This document shows positions 50,657 to 60,226 of a stretch of 64,000 nucleotides of DNA, piece after piece. How positions within the stretch are numbered: position 1 is the stretch's first letter; every line of letters begins with the position of its first letter. The position numbers and the translations under genes are program-made. The notes beneath the pieces were generated by a model that was given only the letters and a program-made list of their open reading frames with translations, was not told where the DNA came from and ran no database searches. Origin of the DNA: Bacteroidales bacterium UBA4116. GTDB taxonomy: Bacteria > Bacteroidota > Bacteroidia > Bacteroidales > Tannerellaceae. The DNA lies in NCBI GenBank assembly GCA_002381645.1, contig DFXE01000010.1, positions 348,663 through 412,662 on the forward strand. The letters are read 5' to 3'.

Positions 50657-52276
50657 TTAATTAACTGTCCAATTTTTACCGGAACAAATATCAGATATCC
50701 ATTTTTTTGCTTCAACATTATAAAAACTTATAGTTCCAAAAGAAACAGATTCTCTATTTGGTAAAGAATGAGCTAAATTAATCATTTCTGATTGGTTATA
50801 AATTATGGGATTATCAGAAATAGATATATAATTTAATGCAGGAGATTCCAAAACATTTAACGAATTCAACTGATTATTTGAACAGCCTATACTAAGTAAT
50901 GTATTTGATGAAGGTAAAATTAATGTTGAAATTTGATTATTACTACAAACAAATTCTTTTAACAATTTATTATTAGAAAGATCTAAAAAAGTTATTTGAT
51001 TATCATTACACTCCAAAGATTGTAATTTTATATTTTTAGATAAGTCTAGTGATGTCAATCCATAATTATTACCATACCAACTAGTACAATCTGAAATACG
51101 AAGAAACCATAACTCTGTATTTTTTGTTAAATCTAATGAACTTAATCTATGTCTATCCAATAACAATTCTTCAATTGTAGGGCAATTTGTTATATCTAAA
51201 GCCGTATAGCCTTCTCCAGGTGCAGCCAAATATTTTATTTTGCCCTTAGTAACATATATTTTTATGGTATAGGAGTATGTTCCACTTTCGTTATAATCAG
51301 GAAAATAATAGTCAATATAAAGCTCTGATTTATTATATGAGTTTGGCATATTACTGACCCGTATCTCATTATTACCATCTCCATAATCAATTTTTATTTC
51401 CATTACACTATCTGATTCAAAAAGAATCTCGAAACTTCCATCGGTATAATTTTGATCTACGCTTTTAGTTATAATTATTGCGGGCACTTCTTCTGGCCCT
51501 TTAGGATATAATTGTCCGATAAACTGTTTGTCCATATCAGACAATTCGAAATTAAATTCTCGGGCGGTATTTCCGGCGTAACGGCGGGTGAAAGGCCAGA
51601 TCATAATGGAGGCTTCATCGTATTCATCGGTCATGATAACCCGGTTCGATAATAAAGGATCAAATACATATTCCTTTAATTCTTCCCACGGTATATCCAT
51701 GATTTCTCCTTCCCAGTAATCCGCGATACGGTCGGACCAATTAGCATCGAAATTCAAATGGCGGTGCTCTAATTCCAATCCCAACACCTGTCCAAATACC
51801 CGTAAAACGTCACCTTTACGTTCTTCTTCGGTCGCGCGGCTCCAATCAGCAAAACTTGCTGTTGCTTCAGATTGGTTTGGAACCTGTTTGCAATCGGTTC
51901 CTATATATGACCAGGTAATATAACGGTCGTCGTTCCAGTCAAAACCGATACGGGCATCTGCTTTACCTTCGGTTACAAACTCAAAGGTTATACCGGCATA
52001 GGTCTCCCATTCAGATGCATATGTTTTTACTTTATCATGGTATTCAGCCGAACCATTTAAAAATTTCACAGTAATAGCGGAACCAGGATACCATAATTTA
52101 TTACGCTGGGCTATTCCTTTTGTTTCAATACCGCCGTCAGCATACTTTACACCGTAAAAACGATTGGCTGATAAACTTGGTTTTTCTTTTTCCAAAGCGG
52201 GAGATAACTCTTCATACTCATTACAAGCAGACAAAACGAATAAAACACTCATTAAAGTTAACAGGACTTTTTTCAT
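50657..52276 (-). CDS. Metalloprotease-like lipoprotein with leucine-rich repeats, zinc site degenerate
   Basis: 539 residues from the ATG at 52276 (a 24-base longer frame lacks a signal start). Lipobox VLFVLSAC (Cys18). Residues about 40-270 resemble astacin/M12-type metalloproteases of Bacteroidota: LWYPGSAITVKFLNGSAEYH, WETYAGITFEFV, ADARIGFDW. The expected H-E-x-x-H-x-x-G-x-x-H reads R159-V160-F-G-Q163-V-L-G166-L-E-L169, so all three zinc histidines and the catalytic Glu are lost; the Met-turn-like SIMIWPF is kept. Residues about 280-390 are beta-rich. About 390-520 are leucine-rich repeats (LTSLDLSKNIKLQSLECNDN, ITFLDLSNNKLLKEFVCSNN). A surface binding protein rather than an enzyme is inferred. 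It lies alone. Confidence 0.8.
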   Translation of the reverse strand: MKKVLLTLMSVLFVLSACNEYEELSPALEKEKPSLSANRFYGVKYADGGIETKGIAQRNKLWYPGSAITVKFLNGSAEYHDKVKTYASEWETYAGITFEFVTEGKADARIGFDWNDDRYITWSYIGTDCKQVPNQSEATASFADWSRATEEERKGDVLRVFGQVLGLELEHRHLNFDANWSDRIADYWEGEIMDIPWEELKEYVFDPLLSNRVIMTDEYDEASIMIWPFTRRYAGNTAREFNFELSDMDKQFIGQLYPKGPEEVPAIIITKSVDQNYTDGSFEILFESDSVMEIKIDYGDGNNEIRVSNMPNSYNKSELYIDYYFPDYNESGTYSYTIKIYVTKGKIKYLAAPGEGYTALDITNCPTIEELLLDRHRLSSLDLTKNTELWFLRISDCTSWYGNNYGLTSLDLSKNIKLQSLECNDNQITFLDLSNNKLLKEFVCSNNQISTLILPSSNTLLSIGCSNNQLNSLNVLESPALNYISISDNPIIYNQSEMINLAHSLPNRESVSFGTISFYNVEAKKWISDICSGKNWTVN

Positions 52277-52603
52277 AAACTTATCTTTTACTGTTAGCAA
52301 ATTATATAATAATATAGAATTATAATATCATATTAGATTTTCGGAATAACAAATATTACCATGCAAATGTAATATTTTATATTCTATAACTGCTTTATTT
52401 TATTATTTTTTATTTTCAAAATAAAATATACTTATAACCAACCATAGAATCATTAATATAAGTTATGACATAAAATGTATTATTCAAATTAAGTAATATG
52501 ATCCGGCACATAAATGGATGTATACCGAACTTAAAAAAATGGTATGATCCTGCGTATTGTATAAAATATTATATATTTGTCAATTATATACAATATCAAC
52601 ACT
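52277..52603. other. 327-bp AT-rich divergent region
   Basis: Contains the -7 element at 52572-52579 for the rightward gene. No minus-strand TAnnTTTG could be placed for the leftward gene. No repeats or further ORFs stand out. Confidence 0.5.
52572..52579 (+). promoter_or_regulatory. -7 promoter element for the substrate-binding lipoprotein
   Basis: TATATTTG matches TAnnTTTG. A longer frame from a TTG at 52577 would start inside it and is rejected; ATG at 52604 is used. Confidence 0.6.
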
Positions 52604-53620
52604 ATGAATATGAAAATTACCCATTTCTTTTATTTTGTTTTGACAGGCATTTTACTTTTATCTTGTGAAAAAGATAAGAATTTTCCTGAGCCTGAAAAGA
52701 AAGATCCACCTGTTATTGTACCGGAAATACCGAAAGAGCCGGAAACTCCTCCAGTAATACCAGAAGAGCCGGAAGAACTCACATACAAAAATTATCCTTT
52801 TGCCGATGGTTCGACTTCTGCATCTCCTTTACAAAGAATAGTAGCCTGCAAATTATTAGGGTTGGAATACGAATGGAAAAAAACACATGGACAGGAACAA
52901 ACTTATAATATTTCATTCGATTATTATAGTGTCCCCGGGTTAAATACTCGATTAAAAAGTAACGGAACACACGGTTCATTTGTAAACCTTATTGACAAAA
53001 AAGCTGATTTTATCATTACTGCCCGTACAGCTTCCAAAGAAGAAAAAGCTTATGCGATGGAAAAAGGAATTACTTTACTTGAAAAACCAATAGCTTTTGA
53101 TGCTTTTGTTTTTATAATGAACAAGGACAATCCGGTTGATACTCTTTCAACTGAACAAGTGCAACATATATACACTGCTAAAATAACGAATTGGAAAGAT
53201 GTGGGAGGTTATGACAAAAAAATAAATCCCTATATAAGAAATGCTAATTCCGGTAGCCAGGAATTAATGGAAATATTAGTTATGAAAGATTTAAAGATGC
53301 TCCATTGGGCTGAATTTACCCATACAAGCATGATTGCACCTTTCCATTCATTACGAAGGGATCCAAATGGAATTTCTTATACGGTATATTATTATAAAGA
53401 AATGATGCTTCGCGACGAATTAGTAAAACACCTGGCTATTGATGGCGTTTATCCTGATAAAAATACAATCAAAGATAAATCATATCCATATACGACGGAA
53501 GTATATGCGGTAATCCGTGCAGACGAACCTGAAACATCACATGCGTATAAAATTTATGAATTGCTTTCTACCGAGGAAGGAAAAAGTATTATTGAAGAAA
53601 GTGGATATGTGCCCAATTGA
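52604..53620 (+). CDS. PstS-like substrate-binding lipoprotein
   Basis: 338 residues from ATG 52604 (another ATG is at 52610). Lipobox LLLSC is followed by a Pro/Glu-rich linker (EPEKKDPPVIVPEIPKEPE) of ~45 residues, then a type II periplasmic binding fold: YPFADGSTSASPLQRIV is the phosphate-binding-like loop, DFIITARTASKEEK, NWKDVGGYDKKINPYIRNANSGSQELME and YEVYAVIRADEPET follow the PstS/PBP-like-2 pattern. No ABC permease genes are nearby, so it is either an orphan binder or a surface receptor. The ligand is uncertain; phosphate is the family default. The anionic linker suggests a tethered surface position. Confidence 0.82.
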   Translation: MNMKITHFFYFVLTGILLLSCEKDKNFPEPEKKDPPVIVPEIPKEPETPPVIPEEPEELTYKNYPFADGSTSASPLQRIVACKLLGLEYEWKKTHGQEQTYNISFDYYSVPGLNTRLKSNGTHGSFVNLIDKKADFIITARTASKEEKAYAMEKGITLLEKPIAFDAFVFIMNKDNPVDTLSTEQVQHIYTAKITNWKDVGGYDKKINPYIRNANSGSQELMEILVMKDLKMLHWAEFTHTSMIAPFHSLRRDPNGISYTVYYYKEMMLRDELVKHLAIDGVYPDKNTIKDKSYPYTTEVYAVIRADEPETSHAYKIYELLSTEEGKSIIEESGYVPN

Positions 53621-53702
53621 TCTATTTATATATCTATATGCAGCATTTTTACCGATTTTGCTTCTTTTTAGATATTGAATTATATTAATTGTGGAATTGA
53701 AC

Positions 53703-54431
53703 ATGATAAAAAATACATTCTGGAAAAACTATTGGTCTGATAAAACACATGGACAACACCGTTCCCAAACGGAAGATTTTCTCAAAAATGAAGCAAAAGA
53801 GAAACTTTTTCATCTCGATGGTGGAAAGAGTATTTTAGATTTGGGCTGCGGTTCCGCAGATCTCCTGGCATATTATGCACGAGCTTATGAATTGTGCATA
53901 GGAGCTGACTGGTCTGAGTCCATGATTAATAAAGCATATGAAAGGTTGAAGAGCTTTGATGTTCAAGATAACGTTCATCTGTTGCAGGCTGATGATACAC
54001 AAATATGGGAACATGTTAAACAAAAGTTTGGAAATGAGTTTAAATTCGACCGTATAACAGCCGGACAAGTCATACAATACCTTAGCGAGGAACAAATTGA
54101 TCATTTTATCCATGAGGCTAAATCTCATTTAGCCCCTGAAGGAAAGATATGTTTGTTTGATGTAGTTGATTCAAGGACATATGAATTGTGGCGGGCAGGC
54201 CTTTTTAATCATGAACGCATACATATAAGTACCATTAATGGTTTATTAATCGGAAGGTTACGAACCTTTAAAAATAAATTAACAGGAAAACCATTATATG
54301 ACCTGGGATATATTTATTCACCTGCGCAATTTAAAGGTTTTGCTGAAAAATATGATCTAATCGTCTCATTTGTACATTCTATGTATTATGAGTACCGTTA
54401 CCACGTAACATTCCAAAAAAAATCAAAGTAA
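53703..54431 (+). CDS. Class I SAM-dependent methyltransferase
   Basis: 242 residues from ATG 53703; a GTG start 12 bases upstream is possible. Rossmann-type methyltransferase: ILDLGCGSADLLAYYA is motif I (SAM binding), CIGADWSESMINKA is motif II, NVHLLQADDTQIWE is motif III, and FDRITAGQVIQYLSEEQIDHF is motif IV. A C-terminal extension (YDLGYIYSPAQFKGFAEKYD) is typical of ubiquinone- or small-molecule-type methyltransferases. No neighbour gives the substrate. It has no clear -7 element of its own and may be transcribed with the binding lipoprotein 82 bases upstream. Confidence 0.88.
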   Translation: MIKNTFWKNYWSDKTHGQHRSQTEDFLKNEAKEKLFHLDGGKSILDLGCGSADLLAYYARAYELCIGADWSESMINKAYERLKSFDVQDNVHLLQADDTQIWEHVKQKFGNEFKFDRITAGQVIQYLSEEQIDHFIHEAKSHLAPEGKICLFDVVDSRTYELWRAGLFNHERIHISTINGLLIGRLRTFKNKLTGKPLYDLGYIYSPAQFKGFAEKYDLIVSFVHSMYYEYRYHVTFQKKSK

Positions 54432-54440
54432 CAGTAGATT

Positions 54441-54458
54441 GTGTAACAAATGTTACAC
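54441..54458. promoter_or_regulatory. Perfect 18-bp palindrome, candidate operator
   Basis: GTGTAACAAATGTTACAC: 8-bp perfect arms around AA, ending 21 bases before the -7 element at 54480-54487, so it overlies the -33 region. No T-run follows, so it is not a terminator. It is the form expected for a dimeric regulator's site. Confidence 0.6.
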
Positions 54459-54479
54459 TTATCAAGTAAGGTAATACTC

Positions 54480-54487
54480 TATCTTTG
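54480..54487 (+). promoter_or_regulatory. -7 promoter element for the PepSY membrane gene
   Basis: TATCTTTG matches TAnnTTTG, 20 bases before the ATG at 54508, immediately downstream of the palindrome. Confidence 0.6.
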
Positions 54488-54507
54488 CGGCAGAATAACA
54501 CTGCTAT

Positions 54508-56022
54508 ATGAGAAAAATACATAAAGTAACCGGTTTACTGTTACTGTTTTTCATGGTTTGGATGGCTTTTTCGGGAGTAATCCTAAATCATCGGCATGCT
54601 TTTGCAAATCTTGAAGTTAGCCGGAATCTACTTCCGGAATCATATGCTTACAAAAACTGGAATTACGGTTTTTTTAAAAACTCACTCTATATATCACCGG
54701 ATTCCGTTTTACTTTACGGAAACGAAGGTATCTGGTTGTCGGATGAAGAAAATAGTCATATTACCGAATGGAATGCGGGGATTAAAGATGGAGCCGATAA
54801 CCGTAAGGTTTGCCGTATTATTTCTACATCTTCAAATGAAATCTATTGTGCTACCCTTTTCCATATTTATTTTCTTGACAAGTCTGCCCGAACATGGGTA
54901 CCGCTATCTTTACCCGGAGGTATTGACAGGATTACGGATATGGAAATTTATAAAGATACAATTGTTGTCCTTACACGTTCGGAGCTGTTAATTAAAGACC
55001 CGGATAAAAAAGATTTTTCTATAAAATATCTTGCCAATAGCCCGGATCTTAGTCCGAAACGTTCGCTTTTCAGATTGATCTGGACACTCCACAGTGGCGA
55101 ATTATTCGGTACCATAGGGAAAGTAACAGTTGATGGAATGGCAATACTCTTTATCTTTCTTAGTATAACGGGATTGTTAATGTACATACTCCCCAAAGTC
55201 ATCCGGTGGTATAAAAAGAGTTCACGTCTTTCTCCCGGCTTCATTAAATCGTTCCGTTTTTCGTGGAAGTGGCATAATAAAATTGGATATTTGTTGATTA
55301 TTCCCTTGTTAATAGTAATTATAACCGGTTCATTTTTAAGACCTCCGCTTTTATTATTTATTTCCAAACCCAAAGTTGTACCACCTCCTTATACTACCTT
55401 ACGCTCAGAAAATAAATGGCATGACATATTGCGCGCCATCCGGTTTGATAAAGAACATCAGGAATGGTTGATTTACACATCAGAAGGTTTTTTTAGTCTC
55501 AAGCATTTAGAAGATCAACCCGGTATTTTACCCTATCAGGCACCCGTGAGTGTTATGGGTATTAATGTTTGGGAGCAACTGGACCAATCGTGGTGGCTTG
55601 TCGGTTCTTTCAATGGGCTGATTGCCTGGAACCGTATTGACGGCGTATTGGTAGATGCCTTTACCAACCGTCCCTATGTATCACCGGGAGGTATGCCGTT
55701 TGGCCAACACAAAATATCCGGATTTTCTTTTTCGTTTAAAGATAAACAAATCGTATTCGATTATGATTCGGGTGCACAGGTTTTAGGAGCCGGAAAATTT
55801 TTTCCCGCCATGCCGGATATCTATTCATCCCGTCCGATATCACTCTGGAACGTTGCTCTCGAAATGCATACGGGTCGTGTATTTACACTACTTGGCATGT
55901 GGAGCATGCTTTACCCTTTTATATTAGGGCTTTTTTCTGTTCTGATGGTTATAAGCGGATGGATTGTGTACTTTAGGAAACGAATTCATACTAAAGCCCG
56001 GTTTCAAAACACGCCGTTTTAA
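54508..56022 (+). CDS. PepSY-associated transmembrane protein
   Basis: 504 residues with four membrane helices: about 5-25 (HKVTGLLLLFFMVWMAFSGV, ending in VILNHRHAF with conserved histidines), 205-228 (GMAILFIFLSITGLLMYIL), 260-280 (IGYLLIIPLLIVIITGSF) preceded by KWHNKIG, and 455-485 (LGMWSMLYPFILGLFSVLMV) after EMHTGRVF. The first, third and fourth carry the W-H/R-x-x-G pattern of PepSY-TM proteins, linked to iron or siderophore reduction. The periplasmic loops look like beta-propeller fragments. A palindrome overlaps its promoter, so it is probably regulated, perhaps by metal; that is inference. Confidence 0.8.
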   Translation: MRKIHKVTGLLLLFFMVWMAFSGVILNHRHAFANLEVSRNLLPESYAYKNWNYGFFKNSLYISPDSVLLYGNEGIWLSDEENSHITEWNAGIKDGADNRKVCRIISTSSNEIYCATLFHIYFLDKSARTWVPLSLPGGIDRITDMEIYKDTIVVLTRSELLIKDPDKKDFSIKYLANSPDLSPKRSLFRLIWTLHSGELFGTIGKVTVDGMAILFIFLSITGLLMYILPKVIRWYKKSSRLSPGFIKSFRFSWKWHNKIGYLLIIPLLIVIITGSFLRPPLLLFISKPKVVPPPYTTLRSENKWHDILRAIRFDKEHQEWLIYTSEGFFSLKHLEDQPGILPYQAPVSVMGINVWEQLDQSWWLVGSFNGLIAWNRIDGVLVDAFTNRPYVSPGGMPFGQHKISGFSFSFKDKQIVFDYDSGAQVLGAGKFFPAMPDIYSSRPISLWNVALEMHTGRVFTLLGMWSMLYPFILGLFSVLMVISGWIVYFRKRIHTKARFQNTPF

Positions 56023-56069
56023 AACACGTTTGAAACAAGGCTTTAGAATATATTTTTTCTTAACCTAAT

Positions 56070-57107
56070 TTAAGCTTCGTAACCTTCCTGCGTTTTTCCG
56101 GTTCCATAATAACCTGCAAAAGCAGAAAGCGCTGCAGCAATAAGCATAGCAAAGAAAGCTATAAGGGCAGAACGTCCACCGGCATTCGCTGCTTTATCGG
56201 TAGCCTCCAAAGCGTCCTGTTTCATGACTTCCCATTCCTGTTTTGCTTCTTCAATATTTTGTTTAAGGCTTTCCACCTGTTCTTTACCCTGTTCAACCGC
56301 GTTATTGATGAGAGTAGAATACTCGTCTACCGCTCTTTCTACCTCTGCTTGTGTCATATTTGAATTATTGGCAATAGCACGGGTTATGTCAGCACGGTCT
56401 ACATTTTGGAAAGCTCTGTCTGCTCTTGTCTGAAGCTTGTCGAGGAAGTTAGTGATTATCTGATCCGCATCGTTAGGATTTTTTGCCAATCGTTGGACTG
56501 ACCTCCTTAAATCGGATCTAACACCATCCATTTGTCTTTGTAGATATTCTGGTTGAAGTTCCCGTACTCCGCTTTTCCTGAGTGCTTCGCGAACATCCCT
56601 GCGAACTTCACCCCTGCTCATATCATTTGAAAAATCGATATCTCCAAAAACATTCTGAGCCTGATCTGCTACTGCTGAAACGCCGCTTCCAACTGCTGAA
56701 CCAGCAGCAGATATTACACTTCCGGCAGCAGAAGAAACCGCACCAAGCACATTTGCTGTTGTTTTAACCGCACCAACAGCAAGCATTCCTATCATAATAA
56801 CGGTCACGATCATACTGGTCGCCCATACAAGGAAACCATGTATAAAGCCGTCGGCTCCTGCCAGTTTACCAGCTACAAAACCACCGGCAGCCATACTTAT
56901 TATTAAAGATATAGCCGTCCAAATACCAAACGTTGTACCAATACCAGAAGTCGGATCGCTGGACGTAGGATCAAATTTAAACATTCCTATACTCGATGCT
57001 AAAATTGAGAATAAGATTGATATTGCCAGCACCGTAACAACACCTCCAAATATACTCCCCCATGATACTCTACGTTTAATGTCGTCAGTAAATCTAACTC
57101 TTTCCAT
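56070..57107 (-). CDS. Hypothetical membrane protein with amphipathic central domain
   Basis: 345 residues. N-terminal helices at about 18-40 (IFGGVVTVLAISILFSILA), 58-80 (FGIWTAISLIISMAAGGFVAG) and 90-115 (LVWATSMIVTVIMIGMLAVG), then an Ala/Gly/Ser-rich stretch (SAAGSVISAAGSAVGSG), a charged helical region (~155-305, coiled-coil likely) and a final helix (ALIAFFAMLIAAALSAFAGYY). The opening VSWGSIFGGVVT and GGFVAGKLAG resemble a family of small stress-linked membrane proteins. I cannot name it with confidence. It converges on the PepSY gene 48 bases away. Confidence 0.75.
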   Translation of the reverse strand: MERVRFTDDIKRRVSWGSIFGGVVTVLAISILFSILASSIGMFKFDPTSSDPTSGIGTTFGIWTAISLIISMAAGGFVAGKLAGADGFIHGFLVWATSMIVTVIMIGMLAVGAVKTTANVLGAVSSAAGSVISAAGSAVGSGVSAVADQAQNVFGDIDFSNDMSRGEVRRDVREALRKSGVRELQPEYLQRQMDGVRSDLRRSVQRLAKNPNDADQIITNFLDKLQTRADRAFQNVDRADITRAIANNSNMTQAEVERAVDEYSTLINNAVEQGKEQVESLKQNIEEAKQEWEVMKQDALEATDKAANAGGRSALIAFFAMLIAAALSAFAGYYGTGKTQEGYEA

Positions 57108-57176
57108 ACATTTATTTTTTAGTTAATAATTGGATTTCATGCACACATAACAGGAGTTGTATAAAAAAAGTTTAAA

Positions 57177-58373
57177 TTATTTTAGGTCCTTACCAGTAAA
57201 AAAATAAGGTATAATGCGTCTTTCCTTTATGATTTCATAGGATATAAGTAGCAGTAAGATCAATCCGGTTGCCGTATTGAGGCTGACCAATGTAAAGTGA
57301 ATTGAAAAATAAGTTAATACGCACAAAGCTAAAATGGTTATGATATGTGACCAGGCTATACTTTTGTTTATTAACCATTTATATACAAAATTACTTATCA
57401 GATACAGAATAGGACCGACTATTAAAGTAAATATGGCACTTTGGTTAACCACCCCATAAGGATTATGGATTACAAGCTCATTCCCAACAGCACAAATAAT
57501 TATCGTCCCCACCAGAAAGGTATGTACTGAATGGTATTTGACTCCAAGAAGCCCCGGGTTGGCATCCTTTTTTATTCTTTCACTTCCTGCCTGGCTGCTT
57601 ACGTCAAAATAAATCCACCACATAGCAATACTGTTAATAAAAGATATAATCGCTGCATAAACGACCGGTAGATTCCAGTTTTCCATTTCTGTAAGAGTAT
57701 CACCCGTCATCAGGATTGTTTCGCCAAAGGCAATGATCACAAAAAGCTGACTTCTTTCTGCCAGATGATGGCCTTCTATGTTCCATTCTTTTTTTGAATC
57801 GGATCGCCCCCAACCGGGAATGTAAAATCCGAACATCGGGGAAGTATAATCAATAATAACCGCAATTCCCCATAAAACCATTCTACATGTTACATCACAA
57901 AAAGCTCCCGTTATCCAGAAAACGGCCGAAAAACAAAACCATATAAGTATGCGACGAAAATTCAGGGCTAATTCATGTCGTTTATCAAGTATAATAAGTA
58001 CAAATAACGTTCGCCCCACCTGTATAATAACATAACAAAGGGCAAATATTAATCCTCTACTTTCATAAGCTTCCGGAATGGAAGCTGCCATGAAAATGCC
58101 TACTAACATAATAATAAAAAGAAGTATACGAATCGTACGTGTATCCGGATTGAACCAGTTGGTTACCCATGTAGTATGTTGCCAAACCAACCACACGGCA
58201 AACCATAAGATAGTTTCTTGTATAAGCCCTATCCAGTCTAAATGGAGAAGCAGAAAATGGGATAATCGTATAATGGCAAATACATAGATCAGGTCGAACA
58301 GTAATTCCGAAAAGGAAACGGAAGCCTCCTCGTTGTTACGTTTGCGCATTAAAGGATGAGATATTTCCGGCAT
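57177..58373 (-). CDS. Low temperature requirement protein A (LtrA) family
   Basis: 398 residues from ATG 58373; a TTG 24 bases upstream is weaker. It is a polytopic membrane protein of about ten helices. Family features are the opening VSFSELLFDLIYVFAIIRLS, LWFAVWLVWQHTTWVTNWFN, AERSQLFVIIAFGETIL (the LtrA signature) and WWIYFD. LtrA was named from a cold-sensitive Listeria mutant; its molecular role is unknown. It is followed on the same strand by the unknown membrane protein at 56070-57107, 70 bases on. Confidence 0.9.
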   Translation of the reverse strand: MPEISHPLMRKRNNEEASVSFSELLFDLIYVFAIIRLSHFLLLHLDWIGLIQETILWFAVWLVWQHTTWVTNWFNPDTRTIRILLFIIMLVGIFMAASIPEAYESRGLIFALCYVIIQVGRTLFVLIILDKRHELALNFRRILIWFCFSAVFWITGAFCDVTCRMVLWGIAVIIDYTSPMFGFYIPGWGRSDSKKEWNIEGHHLAERSQLFVIIAFGETILMTGDTLTEMENWNLPVVYAAIISFINSIAMWWIYFDVSSQAGSERIKKDANPGLLGVKYHSVHTFLVGTIIICAVGNELVIHNPYGVVNQSAIFTLIVGPILYLISNFVYKWLINKSIAWSHIITILALCVLTYFSIHFTLVSLNTATGLILLLLISYEIIKERRIIPYFFTGKDLK

Positions 58374-58531
58374 ATAAATCAGCAGGTACGATGTCAATCA
58401 TACATACAACAACATATTTAAAAAAATGTTTAAATCATGTTACAACCTCAAAGTATTCATCGCGTTCGGATGAACAATCATAAAGAATACTTGTTCCATA
58501 CTAAGTCAAATAATATAAAAATCAAATCAGT

Positions 58532-58705
58532 ATGCCGGCAAAGAGCGAAAAACAACGGAGATTAATGGGAGCTGCACTATCCTATAAGCGGGGCGAAAAC
58601 AAACATCCCAGTGATGAAGCAAAAAAAGTTGCGGGAAGCATGTCCGAAGAACAATTGGAAGATTTTGCCTCAAAACCCAAAAAAGAAAAGAATAAGAAGA
58701 AATAA
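58532..58705 (+). CDS. DUF3008 family small basic protein
   Basis: 57 residues, too short for common ORF cut-offs: it begins MPAKSEKQRRLMGAALSYKR and continues ... KKVAGSMSEEQLEDFASKP before a Lys-rich end. This is the DUF3008 pattern (M-P-A-x-S-x-x-Q-R/K, then SMSxxQLxDFA), seen across bacteria and resembling a phage-linked small protein; function unknown. No phage genes are nearby. It is the only rightward gene between LtrA and MscS. The high Lys content suggests nucleic-acid binding, which is a guess. Confidence 0.85.
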   Translation: MPAKSEKQRRLMGAALSYKRGENKHPSDEAKKVAGSMSEEQLEDFASKPKKEKNKKK

Positions 58706-58803
58706 TTTATTTAAACTGATTAACATTAGTAAATACAGTTTTTCTTCCGAATTAATTTTATACGTATTTTTCAGATAAAACTATATTTGTATTTATTAAT
58801 TGT

Positions 58804-58845
58804 ACAACAGATTGTTAATCACGGGATCAGTTACACATCTGTTGT
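58804..58845. terminator. Possible bidirectional terminator
   Basis: ACAACAGAT (58804-58812) and ATCTGTTGT (58837-58845) pair across a 24-base loop, between the convergent DUF3008 and mscS genes. T-runs on both sides are interrupted, so strength is doubtful. Confidence 0.4.
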
Positions 58846-58856
58846 ATTAATTATAT

Positions 58857-59960
58857 TTACGATGCAGGTTTTTCATTATCACTTTCGGATATTTCCTTTT
58901 GTCCATTTTCCTCATCGCCTTTCTCAATATAAAGTGTTTGAGAAGGAAAGGCAAATTTAAATCCATTCTGGTTAAATGATGTAAGGACTTCCATATTCAC
59001 ATCCGAAGTAACTTTACCTATGTCTCCTCTTTTCTCGATAAAATAAATAAATGTGATTACCAGGGCCGAGTCGGTAAAGTCAGAGAAATTAACTACAATA
59101 TCTTTCGGAGCGACAAATTTTATTTTATTCGGCATTTCACGCAGAATACCCATTGCTTTTCCCATCTGCTCAGGTGTGGTATCATAAGTAAGTCCTATTT
59201 TCATGATGACACGTCTCATCGGTTCGGTTGAAATATTTACGATTGAGGCATCGGCTATTTTATAATTTGGGAAAGTTATTACCCGTTTATCATAATCCCT
59301 CATTCTTGTACTGCGTACTCCTATATCTATAATAGTTCCTTCGAAATTGTCGATCCGTATCGTATCACCTATTGTAAAAGGTCTGTCCGTTAGTATCGTA
59401 AACGCACCGAATATATTCTTCACTGTATCCTGGGCGGCAAGTGCAAATGCTATACCACCAATTCCTAATGTACCTAAAAGCGCACTGATATTAATCCCGA
59501 TATTGCTAAGTGCCATTACACCACCGATGATCCAGACAATAACTAAAAGGGTTCGTTTGATTATCGGCAACATTTTGGCTATTTGCCTTTGCGACTTTGT
59601 TGCCCGTTTCATCCAATAAACATCAATCAGCCTGTTCGCCAAACGTGCAAAAAGCCACGTTATATTCAATACGATCAATATACGGTAGGCATTGTCGACT
59701 GCTTTTACAAAACCGTCGGGGTACACCAACCTATGGATGGCTATCCAGATACCTAATAACATGATACCGAACAATAAAGGTTTTTCAATTGAATCGTATA
59801 TAATATCGTCCAGTTGATTTTTAGTACGGGTAGTAAAAGGTTTGATCACTTTTTTACTGAATATGGAAACGATCTTCGTTATTATAGTTGCAACTAAAAT
59901 GATAATAAGCGAAATACCCCAGTCTTGAACCGTATTTCCCCAAACTTCCGTTTCTAACAT
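58857..59960 (-). CDS. MscS-family mechanosensitive channel
   Basis: 367 residues. Small-conductance channels open under membrane tension to release solutes. It has about four to five membrane helices; the pore helix region is SALLGTLGIGGIAFALAAQD followed by TVKNIFGAFTILTDRPFTIG, the most conserved MscS stretch, then GTIIDIGVRSTRMRDYDKRV and the beta domain VTFPNYKIADASIVN. The C-terminal cytoplasmic domain is followed by an acidic, low-complexity tail (EKGDEENGQKEISESDNE). A TAnnTTTG promoter lies 40 bases upstream. Confidence 0.93.
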   Translation of the reverse strand: MLETEVWGNTVQDWGISLIIILVATIITKIVSIFSKKVIKPFTTRTKNQLDDIIYDSIEKPLLFGIMLLGIWIAIHRLVYPDGFVKAVDNAYRILIVLNITWLFARLANRLIDVYWMKRATKSQRQIAKMLPIIKRTLLVIVWIIGGVMALSNIGINISALLGTLGIGGIAFALAAQDTVKNIFGAFTILTDRPFTIGDTIRIDNFEGTIIDIGVRSTRMRDYDKRVITFPNYKIADASIVNISTEPMRRVIMKIGLTYDTTPEQMGKAMGILREMPNKIKFVAPKDIVVNFSDFTDSALVITFIYFIEKRGDIGKVTSDVNMEVLTSFNQNGFKFAFPSQTLYIEKGDEENGQKEISESDNEKPAS

Positions 59961-59999
59961 TTTATTGTGATTTTAAAATTTAACTTATTTATATAACTG

Positions 60000-60007
60000 C
60001 AAAGTTA
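60000..60007 (-). promoter_or_regulatory. -7 promoter element for mscS
   Basis: CAAAGTTA on plus reads TAACTTTG on minus, matching TAnnTTTG, 40 bases from the ATG. Confidence 0.55.
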
Positions 60008-60226
60008 ATCTTTTGTTCATGTTTTAACCCTTCTTACGATGAGTTTACATTTATTCGTTTGAACAATGTTGCTGCAAGTGATTACCTCCATAAAAAGTAA
60101 TTTTTTATTATTAATAAATATTTATTCTGTATTAAAATATGTTTTTATTGCATGCCAAATAATAAAAAATATTTTAATTGCAGTGATTAACAAGTATGTT
60201 AAACTTATATGATAAACTTTATACTG

